From: Flavobacterium cucumis
GTDB taxonomy: Bacteria > Bacteroidota > Bacteroidia > Flavobacteriales > Flavobacteriaceae
Length of the DNA stretch: 64,000 nt
Direction of reading: 5' to 3'
Assembly (NCBI RefSeq): GCF_900148835.1
Contig: NZ_FRYK01000006.1
Span: forward strand, 93,884-157,883
Below, piece after piece: positions 55,192 through 62,854 of the stretch. A model generated the notes under the pieces. That model ran no database searches and was not told the origin of the DNA. It saw nothing but the letters and a program-made list of their open reading frames with translations. Made by a program: the position numbers and the translations under genes. Numbering within the stretch: the first letter of the stretch is position 1; the number at the start of each line of letters is the position of its first letter.

Positions 55192-55239
55192 AAGGACGAA
55201 CTTTTCTGTTTTTTTTTTTTTTTAGAAAAGTTCGTCCTT
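55192..55239 (+). terminator. Long hairpin with a T-tract loop
   Basis: AAGGACGAACTTTTCT at 55192-55207 pairs perfectly with AGAAAAGTTCGTCCTT at 55224-55239. The 16-base loop is G followed by 15 T, and there is no T run after the stem. It follows the cysteine-rich lipoprotein gene by about 20 bp. Confidence 0.7.
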
Positions 55240-55260
55240 ATTTGTCTATTTTTCAAAATT

Positions 55261-55684
55261 GCCACCAACGGCAGACTGTGAAAAAACCTTACAATCCTAT
55301 TAACAAATATAGCCAAATAGTTGTAAGAAAAACACAAATATTGTATCATTAATCATGCAACACATCCAAGGAATTTCTTGCCATCAAATCCAAATGAGTT
55401 GTTTAGCAGACAAGATTATAGCTGATAATCTTGGCGATAGCCAAAATTCAAGTTCCTATAAAAAGTAATTTTATGGATAAGGGTATCTATGCCTAAAAGT
55501 GAAGGAAAACACGATAAAAAACCAATGAATACACTTCATAAAAAAGAGGAAACTAAATCCTCTTCTAAATCTTTATCAAATCATATCGAAATCCCCATAG
55601 TGGATAGACAGTAATCGGTTCCTTTCAACAGGAGTTTCATTGTTCGTGCTTCGCACGCAACGAAACTCTAGCTATTATAGGTGG
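55261..55684 (-). repeat. Repeat E2: 425-bp attC-like element
   Basis: Copy of E1 with the same 37-codon IS1182-like remnant (from 55354) and the hairpin at 55632-55668. Here the inner part of the hairpin differs from the other copies (CGTGC-TTC-GCACG instead of GGCTTTGCAAGCC) but stays palindromic. The boxes at its ends are GCCACCAAC (55261-55269) and TTATAGGTG (55675-55683). The stop codon of parE lies inside the latter. Confidence 0.8.
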
Positions 55685-55968
55685 TTTTTCATATCCATCA
55701 TACCATGCAAAATCCTAACAAATTCGATTTCATTTCCAAAAACTATTCTGTAAAAAACCACATGTTGACCAGTTTTATAACCTAAAACTTTTTTTTCCAC
55801 GATTTCGTATGATTTTCCTTGATTAGGTTTGTTTGCTAATTCTTGGCAAGAATCAATAAGTAGAGAATAATAAATCTCTGCCTGGTTTTCAGACCAAGTT
55901 TCAACAGTATAGTTCCAGATATCACCTAAATCCTCAACAGCTTTGTTGGTTAAGTAAAACTTAGCCAT
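55675..55968 (-). CDS. parE: RelE/ParE-family toxin
   Basis: The 97-residue toxin has the ParE pattern: KFYLTNKAVEDLGDIWNYT at the start, QAEIYYSLLIDSCQELA, and VFYRIVFGNEIEFVRILHGMMD at the end. ParE types poison gyrase; RelE types cut mRNA. It overlaps the antitoxin gene by 8 bp. Its TAA stop lies inside the presumed recombination box at 55675, typical of a cassette gene. Such pairs are frequent in integron arrays, where they stabilise the array. Confidence 0.9.
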   Translation of the reverse strand: MAKFYLTNKAVEDLGDIWNYTVETWSENQAEIYYSLLIDSCQELANKPNQGKSYEIVEKKVLGYKTGQHVVFYRIVFGNEIEFVRILHGMMDMKNHL

Positions 55969-56209
55969 TTCTTTTTCTTGTCTTTAGAGTTTCTAAATGT
56001 TTCTTTGGATCAAAATCGGCAGCTCGTCCGCTTTCAATTCCTTCACGGATGGCATTACGCAAAACTATTATACGGTTTTCTTCTTCTTCCAAAAGTCGAA
56101 GTCCAGCGCGTACGACTTCACTTGCGTTGCTGAAACGGCCTTTAGAAACGGTTGATTCTATAAAACTTTCGAAATGATTGCCTAATGATATTGATGTGTT
56201 TCTTCCCAT
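55961..56209 (-). CDS. parD: ParD-family antitoxin
   Basis: The 82-residue protein has SISLGNHFESFIESTVSKGRFSNASEVVRAGLRLLEEEE, the ribbon-helix-helix and dimer helix of ParD antitoxins, then a C-terminal toxin-binding tail with FDPKKHLETLKTRK. It represses its own operon as the known members do. It precedes the toxin gene. Confidence 0.9.
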   Translation of the reverse strand: MGRNTSISLGNHFESFIESTVSKGRFSNASEVVRAGLRLLEEEENRIIVLRNAIREGIESGRAADFDPKKHLETLKTRKRNG

Positions 56210-56283
56210 GATTTCTTCATTTTTTTATAAAGTTACCAAATTTTGGTAACCTAGCAAATATTTTCCTAGAAATTTTGGTAAAA

Positions 56284-56383
56284 TCACCTATAACGGTTCT
56301 CAACTATACACAGGAAGGGCTTATTACCACTAAACTTCCTACGAAGCACGAAACCCCAGCTTGCGTATAGGTGATGTTAGCGG
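56284..56383 (-). repeat. attC-like palindrome A (about 100 bp)
   Basis: CACCTATAA at 56284-56292 starts the site on the parDE side, and GTTAGCGG at 56376-56383 ends it. In between, the arms CTATACACAGGAAGGG (56303-56318) and CCCAGCTTGCGTATAG (56355-56370) pair at 12 of 16 positions around a 36-base loop. This short site contains none of the E repeat and occupies the gap between parD and the DUF4375 gene. Confidence 0.6.
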
Positions 56384-56458
56384 TTCGGGCTTCCTTTTTT
56401 CGTGTCATTTGTCTATAAATTCCTTTTTGTTTTTCCTTATGAAGTCAACTTGAATTTG

Positions 56459-56950
56459 TTACAAGTTTTCAGTCTCGTAAAGGTCGTAAAACTCGTCATC
56501 AAATTTGTTTAGTGGATTTTCGTCATATGATTTACTAAATCCTTCAATTGTTCCGTCTTGGTGTTGAGTTATTTTCGGGTTCTCCTTTTCAAATGTGTTG
56601 TTGGCTCGTTTGGTCAAGTCAGCAAACTTTGGTGCTCCTACAAGTTTTAAAGCGTCGGGTAAATGTTTATAAAACTGTCCGCTTGAATTGAAATAAAATT
56701 GGTTGTAACCGCCATTATTCACTTCTGCTTCTAATGCCCAAATCATATAAATCGCATGTCTTGATTTGTTCCAAGACATTACCATTTCATATCCCTTTTC
56801 GAAATCGGTTGGTTGTTTTTCAGAAAGGTTGTCAAAAACCACTTGTAATAAATTTTTGTCTGAAGTTGTGTCAATAATTTGTTCAGTCAGTTCTTTATAA
56901 ATTGATCTGTTTTTAAATGCTTCAACTGAATTGGAAAGTTGCTTACACAT
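56459..56950 (-). CDS. DUF4375 (DMP19-like) protein, 5' end altered
   Basis: The 163-residue frame from 56950 contains the DUF4375 core: YEMVMSWNKSRHAIYMIWALEAEVNNGGYNQFYFNSSGQ (in two stretches), then LPDALKLVGAPKFADL. Function of this family is unknown, with a single-strand-mimic idea for DMP19. The open frame continues 15 codons upstream into the truncated repeat E3, so the original start may have been lost in the deletion that truncated E3. It may still be expressed from 56950 (MCKQLSN). Confidence 0.7.
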   Translation of the reverse strand: MCKQLSNSVEAFKNRSIYKELTEQIIDTTSDKNLLQVVFDNLSEKQPTDFEKGYEMVMSWNKSRHAIYMIWALEAEVNNGGYNQFYFNSSGQFYKHLPDALKLVGAPKFADLTKRANNTFEKENPKITQHQDGTIEGFSKSYDENPLNKFDDEFYDLYETENL

Positions 56951-57140
56951 AAAAGTGAAGGAAAACACACTAAAAAACCAATAAATACACTTCATAAAAA
57001 AAGAGGAAACTACATCCTCTTCTAAATCTTTATCAAATCATATCGAAATCCCCATAGTGGATAAACAGTAATCGGTTCCGTTCAACAGGAGTTTCATTGT
57101 TGGCTTTGCAAGCCCAACGAAACTCTAGCTATTATGCCTA
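56950..57140 (-). repeat. Repeat E3: truncated copy
   Basis: Only the right-hand 190 bp of the 425-bp repeat remain, including the hairpin at 57089-57125 and the end box TTATGCCTA at 57132-57140. The left 230 bp, with the transposase remnant and the other recombination box, are missing and directly joined to the DUF4375 gene. Confidence 0.75.
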
Positions 57141-57950
57141 GTTTTTCTTCTTTTCGAGTTGTTTCGCAAACTTTTTGTCCGTTTTCGTTGGACTGTTTTC
57201 TAATGCTCCAATGATAACGTTTTTTAAGTTTTCAACTTCACTATATTTTTCTAAAATTGGTTTTAGATTTTCCATTTTCTGCATTGAAATTGACGAAATT
57301 ACCCAACCTTTAGAATTATTATCCCAAGAGCTTAAAAACTCAATTAGTTTTGCTTGTAATTTTTCGTCTTTTTCAAAGTTTGCTAAGCATTGGATAGCCA
57401 TAATTTGTTGGTTTCTATTTTCTGAATCTATAAATTTCCAACAAGTTTTTTTTACAGCATTTGTATCATATTTAATGTACATATTTATCAAAATATCAAC
57501 AGGTAATCCTTTTGGAAATGATGAGAATAAAACAAATAAATCATCAGATGCTTTTCCGCAATTATTTGCCATTAATGCAGTTGTGCTCCAAGTTTTTAAA
57601 AGTGTACTTTCATTTGAGTTAATTCTATTGATAAGTTCGTTGTTAAAAGTACTGTCATTTGCAACTCCAATCAATCTGTATGCTAAAACACGTTTTTCAG
57701 TAGTTTCAGAATTAAATAGTTTTTCGATGTTTTTAAAATATGAAGAGCATTTATTCAAATTTTTCAAACTGTCTTTTGCTTGATATTCAAAAAGCAAATT
57801 GTTAATTCTGTAAAAATCTTCTTCTACAAACTTTTCATTGTTAGAAGCTTCAATAATTTCTTTGTCCAATAAATTTGGAATTTGGCATTCTTGTCCATAC
57901 GAGATATTAATTATAAAAAATAATAAAATTGAAAGTGAAAATTTATTCAT
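57138..57950 (-). CDS. Secreted HEAT-like helical repeat protein
   Basis: The start at 57950 (MNKFSLSILLFFIINISYGQ) gives a clear signal peptide and a 270-residue product. Repeating helical pairs, for example TTEKRVLAYRLIGVAND, RNQQIMAIQCLANFEKDEK and SKGWVISSISMQKMENLKP, look like HEAT or Armadillo repeats. The role is unknown, perhaps binding. The stop codon lies inside the recombination box at 57132-57140. A frame 13 codons longer begins inside the other box and is not credible. Confidence 0.65.
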   Translation of the reverse strand: MNKFSLSILLFFIINISYGQECQIPNLLDKEIIEASNNEKFVEEDFYRINNLLFEYQAKDSLKNLNKCSSYFKNIEKLFNSETTEKRVLAYRLIGVANDSTFNNELINRINSNESTLLKTWSTTALMANNCGKASDDLFVLFSSFPKGLPVDILINMYIKYDTNAVKKTCWKFIDSENRNQQIMAIQCLANFEKDEKLQAKLIEFLSSWDNNSKGWVISSISMQKMENLKPILEKYSEVENLKNVIIGALENSPTKTDKKFAKQLEKKKN

Positions 57951-57982
57951 TAATTGTCTGTTTTTCTCGTTTCGGTTAAAAT

Positions 57983-58404
57983 TAGGCATAACGTCAGACT
58001 GCGAAAAAACCTCACAATCCTATTAACAAATATAGCTAATTAGTTGTAAGAAAAATACAAACTTTGTATTTTTAATCATGCAACACATCCAAGGAATTTC
58101 ACGCCATCAACTCCAAATGAGTAGTTTAGCAGACAATATTACAGCTGATAATCTTTACGATAGCCAAAACTCAAGTTCTAATAAAACTAATTTTATGGGT
58201 AAGGGTATTAATGCCTAAAAGTGAAGGAAAACACACTAAAAAAACAATGAATACACTTCATAAAAAAAGAAGAAACTACATCCTCTTCTAAATCTTTATC
58301 AAATCATATCGAAATCCCCATAGTGGATAGACAGTAATCGGTTCCGCTCAACAGGAGTTTCATTGTTGGCTTTGCAAGCCCAACGAAACTCTAGCTATTG
58401 GCAG
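57983..58404 (-). repeat. Repeat E4: attC-like element
   Basis: Near-complete copy with end boxes TAGGCATAA (57983-57991) and TTGGCAG (58398-58404) and the hairpin at 58355-58391. The transposase remnant begins at 58078 and differs from E1: its stop is lost and the frame runs into the following sequence. Confidence 0.8.
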
Positions 58405-58410
58405 CAGTTT

Positions 58411-59196
58411 TTATTTTCGATACTTTAATTTTCTTCTAAATTCAGCATTTTTAATTCTTTTTCCACCAATAATTTTATAGCGAACTTGTGTTGTCCAATT
58501 ACCTTTTTTGTCATATTTAAATTCATATTCATAATCTTCTGATTTTATTACGTCACCATATTCATTTATAATGTCGTTTTCTTCTTTTTTTGAATAGTCA
58601 ATTTTCCCATTATTTGTTGAGATTATCTTTCCATTTTTATCGAAGACTTTCGTTATGACAGAATTATTTAAATAATCATATTCTGCAATTTCAATTCCGA
58701 AATCAACATTACTATCGGTTTTTAGTTTTAGTTCAATTGGATTTCCTTTTTCATTATTTATAATTGTAGTTTCTCTTATGATTTTATTATTTTGATTTTT
58801 ATCAATTACTTTTATTAGGAATCCTTTTTCGTCATACTCATAAAATGCAGTTTCAGAAGAATATCCGACAATAGGATGCCATCTTTCTATTTTTCTTGAT
58901 ATACTTTTAGTTCCTGTTGAATCGTGAATTCTTGTAAGCCTTTCTTTTAGGTTATCTTCCGAATCGTATCTTAATTCAGTAATTATTTTGTTTTTAGAAT
59001 TCAAACTTGTGATTTCTTTTTTTCTTTCAATATTATTTTGATTAAAAAAAGTTATTTCAGTAGTTATTTCACTAACCAATATGTTTTTACGCAATTCTAA
59101 ATCGCTATCAATATGAAGTGCAGAGAAAATACTTTGTGAATAAATACTATTAATAAACGAAGCAAAAAAAAGTAATAGAATAATTTTAAATTTCAT
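58411..59196 (-). CDS. Secreted YD-repeat-like protein
   Basis: The 261-residue protein has a signal peptide ending NSIYSQ. Repeating units with a tyrosine-aspartate-like pattern are seen: LRYDSEDNLKERLTRIHD, FYEYDEKGFLIKVIDKNQN, AEYDYLNNSVITKVFDKNGKI and FKYDKKGNWTTQVRY. This resembles a short Rhs/YD-repeat barrel or a YwqK-like repeat protein without a toxin tip. Function is unknown. It sits alone between repeats E4 and E5. Confidence 0.65.
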   Translation of the reverse strand: MKFKIILLLFFASFINSIYSQSIFSALHIDSDLELRKNILVSEITTEITFFNQNNIERKKEITSLNSKNKIITELRYDSEDNLKERLTRIHDSTGTKSISRKIERWHPIVGYSSETAFYEYDEKGFLIKVIDKNQNNKIIRETTIINNEKGNPIELKLKTDSNVDFGIEIAEYDYLNNSVITKVFDKNGKIISTNNGKIDYSKKEENDIINEYGDVIKSEDYEYEFKYDKKGNWTTQVRYKIIGGKRIKNAEFRRKLKYRK

Positions 59197-59233
59197 TTTA
59201 AAATGTTTATTTTTAGGTTCTTACGTAAAATTA

Positions 59234-59655
59234 CCGCTAACGTCAGACTGTGAAAAAACCTCACAATCCTATTAACAAATATAGCTAAATAGTTGTAAGA
59301 AAAACACAATTTTTGTATTTTTAGTCATGCAACACATCCAAGGAATTTCCCGCCATCAACTACAAATGAGCAGTTTAGAAGACAAGATTACAGCTGATAA
59401 TCTTGGCGATAGCCAAAATTCAAGTTCCTATAAAAACTAATTTTATGGGTAAGGGTATTAATGCCTAAAAGTGAAGGAAAACACACTAAAAAACCAATGA
59501 ATACACTTCATAAAAAAAGAGGAAATTACATCCTCTTCTAAATCTTTATCAAATCATATCGAAATCCCCATAGTGGATAGACAGTAATCGGTTCCGTTCA
59601 ACAGGAGTTTCATTGTTGGCTTTGCAAGCCCAACGAAACTCTAGCTATTGTGTGC
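59234..59655 (-). repeat. Repeat E5: attC-like element
   Basis: Complete copy with end boxes CCGCTAA (59234-59240) and TTGTGTGC (59648-59655), hairpin at 59605-59641 and the transposase remnant at 59327. Most of its length is nearly identical to E1. Confidence 0.8.
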
Positions 59656-59714
59656 TGGCTTCTTCGTCATTCTACGCTTAATTTATTATCAAGCTGTTTT
59701 GTAAACAAAGGCAA

Positions 59715-59747
59715 CCTGTCCAAATTCCTTTACAGAACTTTGACAGG
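59715..59747 (-). terminator. Possible terminator of the monooxygenase gene
   Basis: CCTGTC-C-AA-A-TTC pairs with GAA-C-TT-T-GACAGG. On the minus strand it is followed by TTGCCTTTGTTT, a weak T run. Confidence 0.5.
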
Positions 59748-59775
59748 CAGCCATTTTATAATAATTGTGGTGTAT

Positions 59776-60069
59776 TTATTTAGCCGCTAAAACATCCAAT
59801 TTCTCAATAGATGGTGCAGTAGCCAACAATTCAGGTGCATTTTCCATTAACGCCTTTGCAATCTTACCACCAAGATGTGCTTCTCTGCCCTCTTCATCTG
59901 AAAAAGTGTCAAAAATGCCAAATGTAGAAGCGTCAATACGAAACGCATACCATGTAATAGTACCCGCTTCTTCATTAGCAAGTGGCAATGCACTTGTAAT
60001 AAACTCTTCAACATTTTTTTCTTTTCCAGCTTTTGCTTCTAGTCGAACTAATAATCCTAATTTTTTCAT
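59776..60069 (-). CDS. Antibiotic-biosynthesis-monooxygenase (ABM) domain protein
   Basis: The 97-residue ferredoxin-like-fold protein has KLGLLVRLEAKAGKEKNVEEFITSALPLANEEAGTITWYAFRID and FDTFSDEEGREAHLGGKIAKALM, the ABM pattern of small quinol monooxygenases such as YgiN. It lies 100 bp downstream of an AraC regulator on the same strand, and both sit in one inter-repeat segment, so the regulator may control it. Confidence 0.85.
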   Translation of the reverse strand: MKKLGLLVRLEAKAGKEKNVEEFITSALPLANEEAGTITWYAFRIDASTFGIFDTFSDEEGREAHLGGKIAKALMENAPELLATAPSIEKLDVLAAK

Positions 60070-60169
60070 GTTTTTTTATTTTTTAATTAAACCAATTTTG
60101 TTTTAACAAATTTAGCTCATTTAAGCTTGTGAGGCTTTTTTATTTAGTTCAAAAACTTATGAAAAAAGG

Positions 60170-61030
60170 TCAAGTTTTCATAATGTTTTTTGGACTGTAA
60201 CCAAATTCATTTTTAAAGGCTGTGCTAAAATTTGATAAGCTATCATAACCAAAGTCCATATAGATTTCTGATGGTGTCGCTTCATTATTAAGCAATAACT
60301 TTTTGGCTTTGTTGAGCCGTTTTAGTTGAAACCATTTTCCTGGAGACTCTTGATATAATTGTATGAATTTTCGCTTAAAAGTAGACAGGCTCATATTGCA
60401 TAGAAAAGCGACCTCATCAATATTCAAACTCGTGTACAGATTTTTTTCAATAACCATTTTAAAAGATAATTCTCTTTCGTTGATTAACAAAGAATGTAGA
60501 TAAACAAAAAAACTTTGCCCATACTTATCAGCCAGATATAGCATAATTTCTTCAAATTTCAATTCCAGAATCTTTTGAGAGATTGTTTGATTCAAGCCAT
60601 AAATTTGTTGAATAGAATTAATAAAATGGATAATAAAATTGTCTTTTTGCATAAGGAAATAAGGACTACTGGTAGCTACTTTGTTAAAGTCATTTGGGTC
60701 AAATAAATGCCCATATTTCAATAAAAAATCATTAATGTTTTTTTGAGAAAAGAAAAAGAGTAGGCAACTATAACTATTTGCCCCAACAATTTCTGTTGTT
60801 AAAAAATTCCCCGACGCAAGGAGCAAGGATTGTGTATGATCTATTGAAACGATGTCATTAGAAAAGTGAATGTCCTTTTGTCCGTCTAACAAAAAACTGA
60901 ATACATTTTTGTTTAGGTTAATCTTATTTTTGGAAACATGTTTATACACCTCGTAGTTAGCAATTTGCAAGTCTGATGTGCCCGTGTAGTTACCTTCAAA
61001 TAAATGTTCGGGAAGATTTGTAATGTCCAT
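60170..61030 (-). CDS. AraC-family transcriptional regulator
   Basis: The 286-residue protein has an N-terminal ligand-type domain (about residues 1-180) and a C-terminal pair of helix-turn-helices: SLNIDEVAFLCNMSLSTFKRKFIQLYQESPGKW, then PSEIYMDFGYDSLSNFSTAFKNEFGYSPKNI. It is a sensor-activator of unknown signal, likely acting on the ABM monooxygenase downstream. Confidence 0.88.
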   Translation of the reverse strand: MDITNLPEHLFEGNYTGTSDLQIANYEVYKHVSKNKINLNKNVFSFLLDGQKDIHFSNDIVSIDHTQSLLLASGNFLTTEIVGANSYSCLLFFFSQKNINDFLLKYGHLFDPNDFNKVATSSPYFLMQKDNFIIHFINSIQQIYGLNQTISQKILELKFEEIMLYLADKYGQSFFVYLHSLLINERELSFKMVIEKNLYTSLNIDEVAFLCNMSLSTFKRKFIQLYQESPGKWFQLKRLNKAKKLLLNNEATPSEIYMDFGYDSLSNFSTAFKNEFGYSPKNIMKT

Positions 61031-61130
61031 AATAGTGTTGTTTTAAAAAACATTTTGGCATTGTAAATATATTAAATTTCTATTTGAAAAATCGTTTGCT
61101 CAAGTTTGGATGAAGAGGTCGTTTAGCCTT

Positions 61131-61266
61131 GCGCACAACGGTCTCGTATAAACGTAGTAGCGGATTTTGAAACCGAACTTTTCGGTTTATAACTAACGTT
61201 AAATTTACAAAATCACTTTCGATTTAGCACTTAACCCGCTATTGCGTTTATACAATGTTGTGCATA
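61131..61266 (-). repeat. attC-like palindrome B (about 136 bp)
   Basis: GCGCACAA at 61131-61138 and TTGTGCATA at 61258-61266 are the end boxes. Inside, GTATAAACGTAGTAGCGG (61146-61163) pairs with CCGCTATTGCGTTTATAC (61236-61253) at 16 of 18 positions. The mismatches and the unequal gaps between box and arm (7 versus 3-4 bases) resemble the unpaired bases that give attC sites their strand choice. It fills the gap between the two AraC cassettes. Confidence 0.65.
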
Positions 61267-61271
61267 GTGCT

Positions 61272-61508
61272 TTATTTTTCAAGCAGTTCTGATTTTATAT
61301 TTTCCGGTAGCTCTCGCCAATCCAAATCCAATAACGCTCCTTGTAGAGAATAGAGATAATAGCATTTTGGAATGGTTGTATTTGGGTAGTTTTCGCAGAT
61401 TTTTTTATACGCAACTTTTGGTGTTATTTCCGCCAAGTCAGCCAATGTGAAAACGCCAACTTCATTCAACTTTTTTTCAATGGTTTTACCTATATTTTTT
61501 GCTTTCAT
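61272..61508 (-). CDS. TfoX C-terminal domain protein
   Basis: The 78-residue protein has NIGKTIEKKLNEVGVFTLADLAEITPKVAYKKICENYPNT split as in TfoX_C helix-hairpin-helix domains. It lacks the N-terminal TfoX part, which in some bacteria controls competence. The start codon overlaps the stop of the VOC gene (TAATG), so it is translationally coupled in an operon with AraC and VOC genes. Confidence 0.82.
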   Translation of the reverse strand: MKAKNIGKTIEKKLNEVGVFTLADLAEITPKVAYKKICENYPNTTIPKCYYLYSLQGALLDLDWRELPENIKSELLEK

Positions 61509-61957
61509 TATTCTTCGGGTTGTGTATAAGTCACAATATCAATTCCAATTCCGTTAGGGTCTTTAATTGCAAAATGCCTGTCGCCCCAAGGTTCGTTTCG
61601 GATTTCAATTTCCATTTGAACTCCTTTGTCTTTAAGTTGTTTGTAAATTTCATCTACGTTCTCGACTTCAATCGTCAAATACACTCCTTTCCCGTTAAAT
61701 TCCGATTGGAAAATGGGTTTTTGACTTGGGTGGTTCGGTTGTAAAAAACTGATTTCTGCCGATTGGTCGGGTGTGTGAAGTAAAAGATAAAATTCGTTTT
61801 CAAAACTTACTCCAAAGCCCAAAGCTTCTGTGTAAAATTTCTTGGTTTCCTGTAATTTTTCGGTAATAACACCTGCGTTAAGTTTCATTTTGTTCGTTGT
61901 TTGTGCATTTGTCAAATTTACTATCGTAACAAATACGGTTAATAATAATGTTCTCAT
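61508..61957 (-). CDS. VOC-family (glyoxalase-fold) protein with signal-like N terminus
   Basis: Glyoxalase/bleomycin-resistance fold: LNAGVITEKLQETKKFYTEALGFG and FAIKDPNGIGIDIVTY are seen. The metal-like histidine HF-A and E positions are partly kept. The start at 61957 adds MRTLLLTVFVTIVNLTNAQ, a signal-like segment ending in NAQ, giving 149 residues. An internal ATG at 61888 would give a cytoplasmic protein. The partner AraC gene is three bases upstream of the longer frame. Confidence 0.78.
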   Translation of the reverse strand: MRTLLLTVFVTIVNLTNAQTTNKMKLNAGVITEKLQETKKFYTEALGFGVSFENEFYLLLHTPDQSAEISFLQPNHPSQKPIFQSEFNGKGVYLTIEVENVDEIYKQLKDKGVQMEIEIRNEPWGDRHFAIKDPNGIGIDIVTYTQPEE

Positions 61958-62025
61958 TGTCAATAATTTTGTTGTTACAAATTTAGGCGGACAAAAAGCC
62001 GGGGCATTGTAAAAATCGGACAAAC

Positions 62026-62838
62026 TTAACGAAAGGCTTCGGAAGGCGTTACACCGTAAAATGTTTTGAAGTTTTTAATGAAATGGGCTTGGTCAAAAAA
62101 TCCAACATCAAAGTACAGTTTGTTTTCTTTAAGGCTTTGTTTTGAAGGCTTTGCATTCAAAATATATTGAAATCGCACAACATTACTGAAGGATTTTGCA
62201 GTTGTGCCGATATAAAAGTTGAAAATTCTGCGAAGTTGTCTTGGACTTAATCCTGTATTAAGGTCTTTTTCCGTGTCCAAAAACCCATTCCTTTTGAAAA
62301 TCAAGTTTAACGAATCCAAAAAACGATGATCGTAGTTAATACTTTGGGGATTTGAAAATTCGATTATTTTTTCATTCAGGATTTGTGTGATATTTTCAAA
62401 TGAATCCGCTGGTTTGATTTTTGAATTAATCCACTCTGAAAAGTTGGGCAAAATTTTGTTCAGTTCTTGAGATTGATTGCTTAATGTTTTCGCATTAACT
62501 CCAAACAAATGCGTAAAAGCAGAAGGTAAAAATCGAATGCCGATATAATCAAATTCTTTTCCGATTGGGAACTGAACGAACTTTCGGCAAAATCCCATCA
62601 CAAAGTTTTCAGTCGGTTTCTTGTGGTCAAAAAATATGTCGATACAACCGTCAGAAACTACTCGGTAATTATAATCTCTTTTTAAAGGTTTTCGTGTTTT
62701 TAGTTGCCAAAAACAGTATATGAAATCCTCAATCTCTTTATTCGGCGTGCTTTCTCGATAACTTATTTCATTGTCGTTAACCGAAACTGTTGGTTGAATC
62801 GGTTTGTAATATTCTCGTATGGTTTTAAGTTCATTCAC
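62026..62838 (-). CDS. AraC-type regulator with DUF6597-like N-terminal domain
   Basis: The 270-residue protein has an N-terminal domain (about residues 15-125; EDFIYCFWQLKTRKPLKRDYNYRVVSDGCIDIFF and GIRFLPSAFTHLFG) like DUF6597. Two C-terminal helix-turn-helices follow (LSPRQLRRIFNFYIGTTAKSFSNVVRF, then FDVGFFDQAHFIKNFKTFYGVTPSEAF). It is the first gene of a three-gene operon (AraC, VOC, TfoX_C) within one cassette. Confidence 0.87.
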   Translation of the reverse strand: MNELKTIREYYKPIQPTVSVNDNEISYRESTPNKEIEDFIYCFWQLKTRKPLKRDYNYRVVSDGCIDIFFDHKKPTENFVMGFCRKFVQFPIGKEFDYIGIRFLPSAFTHLFGVNAKTLSNQSQELNKILPNFSEWINSKIKPADSFENITQILNEKIIEFSNPQSINYDHRFLDSLNLIFKRNGFLDTEKDLNTGLSPRQLRRIFNFYIGTTAKSFSNVVRFQYILNAKPSKQSLKENKLYFDVGFFDQAHFIKNFKTFYGVTPSEAFR

Positions 62839-62854
62839 TGCGTTATTCTCGCAT

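Noticed and set aside
56951..56995. Start of the DUF4375 protein at 56995
   Set aside because: The extra codons lie inside the truncated E3 repeat and are the same sequence as in other E copies.
57951..57989. Start of the HEAT-like protein at 57989
   Set aside because: It begins inside a recombination box and would bury the clear signal peptide that starts at 57950.
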